NCBI RefSeq assembly: GCF_036689865.1
Contig: NZ_JBAHUQ010000045.1
Coordinates: 1-38,391, forward strand
Length of the DNA: 38,391 nucleotides
Reading direction: 5' to 3'
DNA from: Magnetococcus sp. PR-3
GTDB taxonomy: Bacteria > Pseudomonadota > Magnetococcia > Magnetococcales > Magnetococcaceae
Made by a program: the position numbers and the translations under genes. The notes under the pieces are model-generated. The model ran no database searches. It saw nothing but the letters and a program-made list of their open reading frames with translations, and was not told the origin of the DNA. Below are positions 26,888 through 35,559 of this stretch, piece by piece (the stretch's first letter is position 1; every line of letters starts with the position of its first letter).

Positions 26888-28411
26888 ATGAATGTTGGAA
26901 TTCTGGAAGTCATGAACCTACCCATTCAGCACTGGATGGATCGGGTCTACCACACCACCACCACCAAACAGATGTCCAGTGTCATGCCCCAGTCCATCGC
27001 TGTTTGGTGCCGTCAACTGGGGCACCAAACCTACTACAAGACCTACTATGGGGTGGGCAAGATAGAAAATGCTTTTCCAGATGATCTGGATATTATTTTT
27101 ATCTCCAGTTCCACCATTAACAGCCCTGTCTGTTACGCCTTGGCCAAACAGTTTCGTAAGGCTGGTGTGCGAACCGTTTTTGGTGGACCCCATGCACGGG
27201 CTTTCCCAGTCGACTGTCTGAGATTTTTTGATGTGGTGGTGGATAACTGTGATCAGGCACTGATTACAGACATTCTTAAGGGGGGGGATGCGGTCAGTGG
27301 GTATATCTCCAGTAAAGAGGAGCTAAATGACATTCCAACCATTGAACAGAGAATGCCAGAGATTTTAACTTCGGCACACTTTTTTGATCGATGGAAGAGT
27401 TTTGTCACGGTCATTCCAACCATATCCAGTATGGGCTGCCCCTACACCTGTAGTTTTTGTACCGATTGGGATCGGCCCTACCGCCTGTTGCCCCTGGAAC
27501 GTCTTAAAACCGATTTGACTTTTCTGTCCAAAAACTTAAAAGGCTCGGTTCTGGCATTTTGGGAGCCTAATTTTGCTGTAAAATTTGAACGTATTTTTGA
27601 AGTGTTGGAGTCAATACCTAAGGAAGATCGAGTTCCCTATATGATGGAGTGCTCTCAGAGCATTCTGACGCCTGAGCGCATACAACGTATGGATGAGACC
27701 AACTGTCGATTTTTTCTGATAGGGGTAGAGTCGTGGGGGAGCTATTTCAGTAAAAGCGGGCTTGGTAAAAAGAGCAATGCTCAGGAGCGCTTTAACCACA
27801 CGGTAGAGATCTTTAACCAGTTTAAAGGTAAAGATCTGGTCATGCAGGCGAGCTTAATTTTTGGGTTGGATAGTGATGAGGGGGAGCTGCCTGTGACCTT
27901 GGCTAAAGCGTTTATCCAGCAGGCACCCCATGCTTGGCCCACGGTGAATATTCCCTCACCCTACGGGGGGACACCGCTGTTTGATGAACTGCAACATGAA
28001 GGGCGGTTGCTTAATGACTTGCCCTTTAACTTCTATCAAACCCCCTACCTGTCGATGGTTCTTAAACATTATACCCCTCTTGAGTTTTATGAAAAAATGC
28101 TTGAGATATCGGCACTGATTAGTTCTGACAAGATCTTAAAGAAACGTATGGCATTGGCGCCTAACTGGAAACATAAATATATCTATAAACTACGAACCCT
28201 CGGTGAAAAGGTCTTTAAGGGGTTCTATCAAGAGATGGTGAATCGTTTACGTACAGATGCCGCTTTACGTGCTTTCCATGAAGGCCGTTCAGCGTGTTTG
28301 CCGGATTTCTATCAACAGGCATTTGAAGAAAAACTGGGACGTTTTGCGCCCCTGCTGACGGAAGATGAGCGGCGTCCCAACTTAGAACAGATGAAGTCCA
28401 CCATTATATAG
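26888..28411 (+). CDS. B12-binding-type radical SAM protein
   Basis: This 507-residue enzyme has an N-terminal Rossmann-like domain of the cobalamin-binding type (DIIFISSSTINSPVCYALAKQF, then GVRTVFGGPHAR) and a radical SAM core whose cluster ligands are Cys184, Cys188 and Cys191 (CPYTCSFC). The DxHxxG cobalamin-ligating motif is absent, so cobalamin may bind base-off without it or not at all. The C-terminal 150 residues are helical, with no recognised domain. B12-type radical SAM enzymes methylate unactivated carbons or rearrange skeletons; here it could modify the acyl chain or the glycerol part. It follows the megasynthase by 67 bases in the same direction. The Shine-Dalgarno is weak (GAG, seven bases away). 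The reaction cannot be predicted from the sequence. Confidence 0.87.
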   Translation: MNVGILEVMNLPIQHWMDRVYHTTTTKQMSSVMPQSIAVWCRQLGHQTYYKTYYGVGKIENAFPDDLDIIFISSSTINSPVCYALAKQFRKAGVRTVFGGPHARAFPVDCLRFFDVVVDNCDQALITDILKGGDAVSGYISSKEELNDIPTIEQRMPEILTSAHFFDRWKSFVTVIPTISSMGCPYTCSFCTDWDRPYRLLPLERLKTDLTFLSKNLKGSVLAFWEPNFAVKFERIFEVLESIPKEDRVPYMMECSQSILTPERIQRMDETNCRFFLIGVESWGSYFSKSGLGKKSNAQERFNHTVEIFNQFKGKDLVMQASLIFGLDSDEGELPVTLAKAFIQQAPHAWPTVNIPSPYGGTPLFDELQHEGRLLNDLPFNFYQTPYLSMVLKHYTPLEFYEKMLEISALISSDKILKKRMALAPNWKHKYIYKLRTLGEKVFKGFYQEMVNRLRTDAALRAFHEGRSACLPDFYQQAFEEKLGRFAPLLTEDERRPNLEQMKSTII

Positions 28412-28463
28412 GCAGGTGACGGTTTTATGTGCTTCTATGTTCGTTGGTGAAGGTTGAATTAAA

Positions 28464-29582
28464 GTGTTGAAAAAAATAAATATTGTGGCTACAGCAGCAT
28501 TGCCGTGGCGTACAGGTACGGCTATTTTAGCCTTTTTTCGGGCGTTTCATCTGGCACAAAGGGGGTTGGATGTTACCCTCTATATCCCTTGGATTGGTCA
28601 GGGTGAGCAGGCTCTGTTGTTTGGGGATGATCAGGTGTTTGATACGCCGCAGGGTCAAGAGAGCTACCTGCGAGAACAGTTGCCCGATCCTCATTGTCGT
28701 CATTTGCAGCTGGTTTTCTACCCCGCACGCTATTTTGCGGCTTTGGGCTCTATCCTTCCCTCAGCTCCTATTGCCCCTCAGTTACGCAGCTGTGATTGGT
28801 TGATACTGGAAGAGCCTGAACACCTTAATTGGAAACATCCCTGGAACGACTATCGGCCCAGGGCCAAGCGGATAACCGGTATCGTATTGACAAATTATGA
28901 TTTTTTTATCCGTCAGGCCCTACCCGCTATCAGTATGGTTCCTTGGTTGATAAACCGTTATAACCGCTGGTTAATGCAGCGTTATTGTGATGATCTTTTG
29001 CTGTTAGGAGCGGGCGTTCCGGCCATACCAAAGGGGTTGAATTTTATTTCCAGCGGGGTATCGGCCTCATTTTTTGAGCACCAGCAGGTCGGGCAGGGAC
29101 GTCAGGGTCTCTATTTCATAGGTAAGATCATTTGGGAAAAAGGATTTCGAGAGCTGGTTGATCTGCTCTGTGGTTCTAACATTGATCAGATGGATCTCTA
29201 TGGACTTGGCAAAGATAGGGATGCCATAGAAACCTATGCCAAAAGTAAGCACATTACTTTTTGTTTTAAGGGTAGCACCCTCAAGCCTGCTGAGGATCTG
29301 GCTCCTTATAGGCTGTTTATTAATACCTCCCGAAGTGAGTGTTACTGCTCAACCACGGCAGAGGCTTTGGCCCATGGTAAGTTTGTCATCATTCCTGATT
29401 GTGCAAGTAATGCATCTTTTCGCCCATTTAAGAATGCGCTTCTCTATACTTCTGCCGAAGATTTTCAGGCTAAGTTACGCTATGCCATGACAGAACAACC
29501 CCAAGAAGATGATCAACTGGTAAGTCTAAGCTGGCAAGCTGCGACGGATCGATTGCTGGCGTATTATGCGCAATGCACTTAA
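28464..29582 (+). CDS. DGD1-like glycosyltransferase (digalactosyldiacylglycerol-synthase family)
   Basis: This 372-residue GT-B (GT4-type) enzyme closely follows the layout of plant DGD1/DGD2, which add a second galactose to MGDG. Matching blocks, recalled from the plant proteins, are ALPWRTGTA near the N-terminus, VTLYIPW, LVFYPARYF, EEPEHLNW at 116-123, GIVLTNYDFFI, YFIGKIIWEKGFRELVDLL, LFINTSRSE and SWQAATDRLLAYY. The family EX7E motif is Glu292...Glu300. DGD enzymes use UDP-galactose on a galactolipid acceptor. The gene directly accompanies an MGDG-synthase-like domain and lies in the neighbourhood of galE. Non-photosynthetic context is unusual. The sugar donor and acceptor here are inferred. 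It has no signal peptide, so it acts at the cytosolic face of the membrane. Confidence 0.88.
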   Translation: MLKKINIVATAALPWRTGTAILAFFRAFHLAQRGLDVTLYIPWIGQGEQALLFGDDQVFDTPQGQESYLREQLPDPHCRHLQLVFYPARYFAALGSILPSAPIAPQLRSCDWLILEEPEHLNWKHPWNDYRPRAKRITGIVLTNYDFFIRQALPAISMVPWLINRYNRWLMQRYCDDLLLLGAGVPAIPKGLNFISSGVSASFFEHQQVGQGRQGLYFIGKIIWEKGFRELVDLLCGSNIDQMDLYGLGKDRDAIETYAKSKHITFCFKGSTLKPAEDLAPYRLFINTSRSECYCSTTAEALAHGKFVIIPDCASNASFRPFKNALLYTSAEDFQAKLRYAMTEQPQEDDQLVSLSWQAATDRLLAYYAQCT

Positions 29583-29633
29583 ACACGCCGGTGCTTTACA
29601 TTTAAAATTCCATACTAAGTGTGGCTATTAAAA

Positions 29634-29637
29634 AAGG
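29634..29637 (+). promoter_or_regulatory. Ribosome-binding site that decides the methyltransferase start
   Basis: AAGG seven bases before the ATG at 29645; the alternative GTG at 29621 lies before it and has no site. Confidence 0.55.
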
Positions 29638-29644
29638 TTGTGGC

Positions 29645-30382
29645 ATGGAGTTTAAAGAGTTTGTACGACGGGCCAGCAATGTGCCTTTTCAACTATCCCG
29701 TGGGAGAAATTTTTTCTGGGCATGTTGGCGTAGCATTGCCCAAAATGAATTTTCCCATTTTTATCGAAAAGTGCATGGTTACACCTATTGCTGCAATACC
29801 CGTTTAAAAGCGTTGTATGATGCTGTGCATGAGATTGAAGTACAGAAAATTAAAGGGGATGTGGTTGAGTGTGGTACAGCCCGAGGTGGCAGTGCAGCCC
29901 TGCTGGGGTTGACCCTGAAAACAGTGGGATCAGAGCGCTCGTTGTGGCTTTTTGACTCCTATGAAGGTATCCCTGCACCAACACAAAACGATCCCGATCT
30001 GGAGATAGCTCAGCACTACACGGGGGATTTCCAAGGGGAGCTTGGCCAGGTAAAGGCACTTTTTTCACGGTTGGAGATTGGCGAACGTACCGAGTTTGTT
30101 AAAGGTCTGTTCGATGAGACCTTGCCGACCGCAAAGGTTGAGCAGATTGCTCTGCTTCATGTTGATGGGGATTGGTACGACAGTATTATGATCACGCTGG
30201 AATCTCTCTATGACCGTGTCAGTATAGGGGGGATTATCCAGTTTGATGATTATGGTTACTGGGAAGGGACGAGTAAAGCTGTACATGACTTTATGGACAA
30301 GTATGGTTTGGATGACCCTTTGGTGGTGGTGGACTATGAAGGGCGTCAGTGGGTCAAAACCAGGGAAAGAGAGGTAGGGTAG
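29645..30382 (+). CDS. TylF/MycF-family (macrocin-type) O-methyltransferase
   Basis: This 245-residue SAM-dependent methyltransferase has the fold of TylF and NovP. The SAM loop is VVECGTARGGSAALL, SLWLFDSYEGIPAP is the family's adenosine-site block, and LLHVDGDWYDS and FDDYG carry the metal-binding Asp174, Asp201 and Asp202. Known members methylate sugar hydroxyls of macrolides and aminocoumarins with Mg2+. Here a sugar of the predicted glycolipid is the natural candidate. The ATG at 29645 is supported by AAGG seven bases upstream; an upstream GTG (29621) has none. Family certain, substrate inferred. Confidence 0.9.
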   Translation: MEFKEFVRRASNVPFQLSRGRNFFWACWRSIAQNEFSHFYRKVHGYTYCCNTRLKALYDAVHEIEVQKIKGDVVECGTARGGSAALLGLTLKTVGSERSLWLFDSYEGIPAPTQNDPDLEIAQHYTGDFQGELGQVKALFSRLEIGERTEFVKGLFDETLPTAKVEQIALLHVDGDWYDSIMITLESLYDRVSIGGIIQFDDYGYWEGTSKAVHDFMDKYGLDDPLVVVDYEGRQWVKTREREVG

Positions 30383-30473
30383 GGTTTACAACCTGGGCAA
30401 ATACCTCACTTTATGTAAGAATATCGGCGCCGATTGAGGCTCCATTTATGGCCTATCTAAAGAGCTGGGCCGC

Positions 30474-33400
30474 ATGAATAGAAATCAAATCATGAATCAG
30501 TCACAACCCGATCAAGAGCATGGCCTATTACATCGTTTTGTGACGCTTCTTGTAGAAAACCAGCATTTTACCCTCATGATTGGGCTGGTTGTCGTGGTGT
30601 TTGGGGTGCTCTCCTTTTTTAATGTTCGGGTAGCTCAGGACCCTGAGGTAGATATTCCCATCCTTGAGGCTCATTTTATCTTGGCGGGGGCCTCGCCGTC
30701 GGAGATCCAACAAAATGTTGTACAACCCATTGAAAAAACATTCCGATCTCTGACCGATATAAGAAAAATCACCACCCATATCTCCTACAATCGTGCCAAG
30801 GTCAACCTGGAGTTTAAGTTTGGGGTAGATCTGAGTGAGCGTCGGCAGGAGGTCGATTCGCTGATCAGTAACATCCGCACCACGTTACCGAGCAAGCTTG
30901 AATATTTTTTACAAAAAGTACGGTTCTCCGATCTACTGGTGCCATTTTTGGTGGGGGTCTCCTCGGATACAGAATCTCAAGATGAATTGACGCATTGGTC
31001 CCGTCAGGTTGCCAAGCAGCTTCGCCATATTGCAGATCTCAACCACGTTAAAGTGATCCAAGCGGAACAGAATATTGTTATCGCGGTAGATCCGGTAAAA
31101 ATGCGTAATCTGGGGGTAACAACGGAAGATGTGCGAGCTGCGGTACGTGCCGATAATGCCTACCAGCCCAGTGGTGAACTGCGTATTTCTGAGAAGTCCT
31201 ACCGGTTTATGGGGCCTGCCCGCAGCTATCAAAACGTCGAGGACTTTTACAAAACTCATGTGGTGACTGCATCGGGGCAGGTGGTGTCATTGGGGGATTT
31301 TGCGGTTATTAGCAAACAGCCGAAAAATCAGGATTTTCGGGCTAAAACCGATGCTGCATTAACGGTGTTTGTGCGGGCTGGGGCAAACCCGGATAGCAAC
31401 ATGTTGGTGCTGAAAAATCAGGTAGAGTCGGTACTCAAGCAGGTGCAATCTACCCTGCCACCCTCCATTGATGTCGCATTGATTTTTGATCAGAGTCAGG
31501 AGGTTGGTCGTACCATCTCCAATTTATTGGGGAATATTCTTCAAGGTACGGTAATTTTAATTGGCGTTTTGCTCTTTGCGGTTGGCATTCGCTCGACCCT
31601 GATTATTGGATCTGTGGTACCCCTTTCCCTATTGGCGGCATTGATGCTGCTCTCCTTCACCCCCTACGGTATTCAACAGGTCAGCATTGCAGGGTTTATC
31701 ATTGCTTTGGGGTTGATTGTTGATAACGGTATTGTGGTGACCGAAAATGCTTATATTCTCACGACCTACCATGGCTATAGCGATAAAAATGCTGCCATTG
31801 CTGGGACCAGTTCGGCCATCTCACCGCTGTTTTCTTCAACCCTGACCACTATGTTGGCCTTCTCGCCAGTTTTTTTGTTGGACTCTTACGTCAGTGTTTA
31901 CCTACGCAGCTTGTCGGTGACGATCTGGCTTTGCCTCTTTGCCTCTCTATTTGTGGCCGTAACCATCACCACCCTTATGTTAGGGACTCTGGGTACACGC
32001 AGCACACTGCTGGGTATACCTAGCCCACCCAGTTTTTTGAATATGCTGATCCCATTTCGGGATCGTGTCTATCGTAGCCTCATTCGCTTTGCCCTGGGGT
32101 GGCGTTGGTTGGTGCTACCCCTATTTATGGGGCTGCTGTTCTATTCACTGCAGTTGAGTACCACCTTACCGTTTAAGTTGTTTCCGCACTCTGGTGATCC
32201 CTATCTTTCCATCAACATCACCATGTCTCCTGGTAGTACAGTGGATGATCGTGAGGCGTTGGCACAACAAATTGAGCAGAGACTGGATCGGTTTGAAGAG
32301 ATTGAATCCTTTGCCGCTATGTTGGGGGCTCAATTTCCTTGGGTAAGTTTAGGGTTGGATGCTGCTGGTGATAGTGTCTACTTGGTCAAAACTTCGCTGC
32401 ATGAGGAGGGGGCTTTAATTGATCTAAAGGATCGATTGCGGGCTTCCTTTGCGGATCTTAGTCTGTTTGGAAAAATTAACCTTTCCCTCTTTGATGTCGC
32501 CAGTGCAGGTAAGAAGAAATCTACGTTTACCTTGGAAATACATGGGGATAACTATGAGGAGCTGGCGGAATATGGGCGACGAATAGACCCCATTATCAAA
32601 AGCCATTCAGATGTCACGTTTATGGTTAATCCGGCCAAACCCCTGCATGAGATGTTGCAAACCCTCTTTTTGGAGAAACAGGCTTGGTCCCTGGGCATTG
32701 GTAAGCCCGATGTGGAAGCGCTTTCAACCATGCTCACCTATGGTTGGGAGATTGATCGTTTTCGGACGGTCAATAATGATGAATACCCCATTGTACTCAA
32801 AGTAGAGGCCCCTAAAGAGGATCCTTGGCGTGTCTTGGATGGGTTGGAGTTGATCAATAAAAAAGGGGATGCTGTTCCGGCTAATGAGGTTTTGGCACTG
32901 CGCTTTGCACAGAGCCAAGGGGATATTCGACACCTGAATACACACCCAATTGTTGAGATCGATATCTGGTTAAAAGAGGGTGCGGATGCGGCTGCTTTTT
33001 CCAAGGATTTGTTGAAACATGTGGTGCAAAAAGCGCCTCCTTCGAAGGGGATTACCCCTCAGTTAGGGGGGGCGTTAAAAGAGAGCCAGGAGGACTTCCA
33101 GGGTTTAGGACAAAAAATTGGCTTAGTGGTGGCCTTGATCTTCTCTGTCTTTGTGTTTCTATTTCGCTCTTTCTCTCTGCCCTTTGTGGTGTTGTCTGCC
33201 ATACCGTTCTGTATTATGGGGTCGTTGTTTGCGCTGTTTTATAGTGGAGAAAGTTTATCCTTTATCGCTGCCCTGGGGATGACCAGTTTAATGGGGATTG
33301 TGGTTAATGACTCTATTTTGTTGGTGGAAGAGAGCAGCCGAATAAGAAGGCATCAGCCCAGTATGCCACTGGCCCAGGTGGCCGAAGAGGGGGCTTGTAA

Positions 33401-33650
33401 ACGTTTTATGCCCGTATTGCTGACCTCGGTAACCACCATTGCGGGTATGATTCCCCTGGCCATGGGCACCAGCATGTTTAAATCCATGGCCATTGTTATT
33501 ATTGGCGGACTGATGAGTTCAACCTTCCTGATTCTCTTTTTAGTGCCGGTGCTCTTTGTCATGTTTTCTCGCACGACCGCTGTTCCTGAAGGTGTGGAAC
33601 CTCTTTCAGCTACCGGTATGGATCGTGGCACAGAGGATAAATCTAAATGA
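30474..33650 (+). CDS. RND-family exporter (AcrB/HAE-type inner-membrane pump)
   Basis: This 1058-residue inner-membrane proton-driven pump has the typical two halves, each with a first transmembrane helix, a large periplasmic loop and further helices. Recognisable are the N-terminal FNVRVAQDPEVDIP, the proton-relay helix GLIVDNGIVVTEN (Asp417-Asn418, where AcrB has two Asp) and MTSLMGIVVNDSILLVEES in the second half. Single-Asp DN variants occur in the family. In this operon it lies between tailoring enzymes and its own adaptor, so export of the glycolipid across the envelope is the likely role. No outer-membrane channel is encoded. The adaptor start overlaps its stop as ATGA. Confidence 0.93.
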   Translation: MNRNQIMNQSQPDQEHGLLHRFVTLLVENQHFTLMIGLVVVVFGVLSFFNVRVAQDPEVDIPILEAHFILAGASPSEIQQNVVQPIEKTFRSLTDIRKITTHISYNRAKVNLEFKFGVDLSERRQEVDSLISNIRTTLPSKLEYFLQKVRFSDLLVPFLVGVSSDTESQDELTHWSRQVAKQLRHIADLNHVKVIQAEQNIVIAVDPVKMRNLGVTTEDVRAAVRADNAYQPSGELRISEKSYRFMGPARSYQNVEDFYKTHVVTASGQVVSLGDFAVISKQPKNQDFRAKTDAALTVFVRAGANPDSNMLVLKNQVESVLKQVQSTLPPSIDVALIFDQSQEVGRTISNLLGNILQGTVILIGVLLFAVGIRSTLIIGSVVPLSLLAALMLLSFTPYGIQQVSIAGFIIALGLIVDNGIVVTENAYILTTYHGYSDKNAAIAGTSSAISPLFSSTLTTMLAFSPVFLLDSYVSVYLRSLSVTIWLCLFASLFVAVTITTLMLGTLGTRSTLLGIPSPPSFLNMLIPFRDRVYRSLIRFALGWRWLVLPLFMGLLFYSLQLSTTLPFKLFPHSGDPYLSINITMSPGSTVDDREALAQQIEQRLDRFEEIESFAAMLGAQFPWVSLGLDAAGDSVYLVKTSLHEEGALIDLKDRLRASFADLSLFGKINLSLFDVASAGKKKSTFTLEIHGDNYEELAEYGRRIDPIIKSHSDVTFMVNPAKPLHEMLQTLFLEKQAWSLGIGKPDVEALSTMLTYGWEIDRFRTVNNDEYPIVLKVEAPKEDPWRVLDGLELINKKGDAVPANEVLALRFAQSQGDIRHLNTHPIVEIDIWLKEGADAAAFSKDLLKHVVQKAPPSKGITPQLGGALKESQEDFQGLGQKIGLVVALIFSVFVFLFRSFSLPFVVLSAIPFCIMGSLFALFYSGESLSFIAALGMTSLMGIVVNDSILLVEESSRIRRHQPSMPLAQVAEEGACKRFMPVLLTSVTTIAGMIPLAMGTSMFKSMAIVIIGGLMSSTFLILFLVPVLFVMFSRTTAVPEGVEPLSATGMDRGTEDKSK

Positions 33651-34684
33651 AGCCTTTTTTGAATCATATACTCTGTTCTGTAGCTCTCCTGCTGGGTCTG
33701 TTTTGGCACGGCTCCGTTTATGGGGCAGACGCGTTCCCGGTAGAGTTACGTGCACTTAGTCTGGGTGGTCATAAAACCCAGGTACAGGTTTTTGGTCGGT
33801 TAGAAGTAACCCCACAGAAGCTCTATTTTTTAACCGATGGTTTGATGCTTAAACCCAAGGTTAAGAGTGGCCAAAAGGTAAAAAAATACAGTCTGTTGGC
33901 TAGTCTGGATGCCTTTTTCATCAAAAAGGAGATTGAACGGCACCGGCTGGAGGTTGAATTTAATCGTAAAGAACTCAGCCGTATGCAGGCGCTCTCTAGC
34001 CATAAGGTTGCCTCTAAAAAGCGCTTTGATACGGCAAAGGTTCAACTCTCACGAGCTGAAAATGCGCTGGAGCAAGCCCAGGAACGGTTAAAGCGCCATA
34101 GCTTGCGCGCACCGGCGGCAGGGCGTGTTTTGTATCGCCATGTGGACCATGCTCAGCCGGTTACCACCACGACCCCCATTTTGGACTTTAAGGCTGATCA
34201 TGAACCTTGGCTGGTTACCTTGCGGGTTCCGGCGCATCAGATGTCTAAAGTGGATGTCAAAGCTCCGGTTAAACTGCATTTTCCAGCCCATCCTCATGAG
34301 CGCTTCACCGGCAAAGTGTACCAGGGGGCTATGAGTCAGCCGTTGGGTGACGGACATTTTGACCTGAAAGTGAGCATACTGGAGAAAAGCGCATTTTTTC
34401 GCTCTGGGCTACAGGTACAAGCTCAGTTAGATCTACGGGCTGTGAAAGAGCAGGGGATCTATCCCATACCTCTTGCAGCGCTGGCGGCGATTCATGGGGG
34501 GCAGGGTGATCTGTTTGTATTAAAACAAGATCAACGGCAAGTGACCAAAATTCGAGTTGCCTTCCATCGGGTAGAGACGACCGTTGCTCAGGTATTTACC
34601 GACCTTTCCAGCTACAGCCACTACGTCTATAGAGGGCAGCACCAACTCCGTGATGGTGTGCTGATAAGAACGGTTAAACCCTAG
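33647..34684 (+). CDS. Periplasmic adaptor (HlyD/RND membrane-fusion family)
   Basis: This 345-residue protein has a signal peptide or anchor (SVALLLGLFWHGSVYGA), a lipoyl half with VFGRLEVTPQK and VKSGQKVKKYSLLA, a short coiled coil (about 85-145), the second lipoyl half LRAPAAGRVLYRHV, and a beta-barrel domain with VKLHFPAHPHERFTGKV. It is the partner of the RND pump, encoded in the less usual order pump-then-adaptor with a four-base overlap. The mature N-terminus has no lipobox cysteine directly after the hydrophobic stretch. Confidence 0.9.
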   Translation: MKPFLNHILCSVALLLGLFWHGSVYGADAFPVELRALSLGGHKTQVQVFGRLEVTPQKLYFLTDGLMLKPKVKSGQKVKKYSLLASLDAFFIKKEIERHRLEVEFNRKELSRMQALSSHKVASKKRFDTAKVQLSRAENALEQAQERLKRHSLRAPAAGRVLYRHVDHAQPVTTTTPILDFKADHEPWLVTLRVPAHQMSKVDVKAPVKLHFPAHPHERFTGKVYQGAMSQPLGDGHFDLKVSILEKSAFFRSGLQVQAQLDLRAVKEQGIYPIPLAALAAIHGGQGDLFVLKQDQRQVTKIRVAFHRVETTVAQVFTDLSSYSHYVYRGQHQLRDGVLIRTVKP

Positions 34685-34700
34685 TACCAGGGACTTTCTC

Positions 34701-35495
34701 ATGGGTGAGGTAGAGGTAGACCTCTATTGGGTTGCAGGACAGGCCAATATAGAGGCGCTTGCTAGGCAGGATGAAGTACTGGATGCTACGGAGCAGGACC
34801 GGATTATGCGGTATGTACGCGTCAGTGATAAGAGGCTGTTCCGAGCGGCCCATGTGCTCCTACGCCGCTCACTGTCGCGTCATGCTAACATAAGCCCCGA
34901 GCAGTGGAGGTTTATCTCGAACCGAGATGGTCGTCCTGAAATTGACCACCATATCCACACAGAGATTCAACCACTCCGCTTTAACCTCTCCCATACTGGC
35001 CATTTTGCCTGTTGTGGTATTACCCGTGAGGTGGCTGTGGGGGTCGATGTGGAACAGGATCGGCGCATTCCCCGTGTAGAAATGTTGGCCAAGCGGTTTT
35101 TTGCCCCCGCTGAGGCAGCCGTGGTTGCTGGTTTAGACCCGGCCTTACAGGTGGCCAGTTTTCTCAAATTTTGGACCTTGAAAGAGGCTGCACTGAAAGC
35201 AACGGGGGGTGGTCTAAGGGGAGGGCTGGATCTTTTTTCCTTTCAGATTAAGGGTCAAACGCTCGTAACCACCATTTCAGCACAGAGTGAGATGACACAG
35301 GCCCAGCGAGAGGCTTGGCGTTTTGTCTTGTTGCAGGTGGGGCAGGCCCCCTGGACCCTAGCGGTGGCTGTAGCTTCAGCTCAAAAGGTGCTGCTTCGCA
35401 TCCATCCGTGCTGTCCCCATGGTCCCATTAGCACCCCCTCTTTGCTGGCATCAAGTCCTGATGTGACGGTTCAGCTCCGACCGAACCTTGGTTAG
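34701..35495 (+). CDS. 4'-phosphopantetheinyl transferase (Sfp/HetI type)
   Basis: This 264-residue enzyme converts apo- to holo-carrier proteins by transfer of the phosphopantetheine arm of coenzyme A. The family signatures are present: FNLSHTGHFACCGI, VGVDVEQ with Mg-binding Asp116/Glu118, RFFAPAE, and FWTLKEAALKATGGGL with Glu162/Lys166. Length is in the Sfp range, broader than AcpS. It would activate ACP1 and ACP2 of the megasynthase and the free ACP encoded next. AGGGA seven bases upstream supports the ATG. The last 40 residues are proline- and serine-rich and unlike the rest of the family. Confidence 0.94.
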   Translation: MGEVEVDLYWVAGQANIEALARQDEVLDATEQDRIMRYVRVSDKRLFRAAHVLLRRSLSRHANISPEQWRFISNRDGRPEIDHHIHTEIQPLRFNLSHTGHFACCGITREVAVGVDVEQDRRIPRVEMLAKRFFAPAEAAVVAGLDPALQVASFLKFWTLKEAALKATGGGLRGGLDLFSFQIKGQTLVTTISAQSEMTQAQREAWRFVLLQVGQAPWTLAVAVASAQKVLLRIHPCCPHGPISTPSLLASSPDVTVQLRPNLG

Positions 35496-35559
35496 GTCGG
35501 TTGCGAGTGCTTCTTGTCCATGGCCACAAGCTATTCACCTTAATAATCGTGAGAAATCA

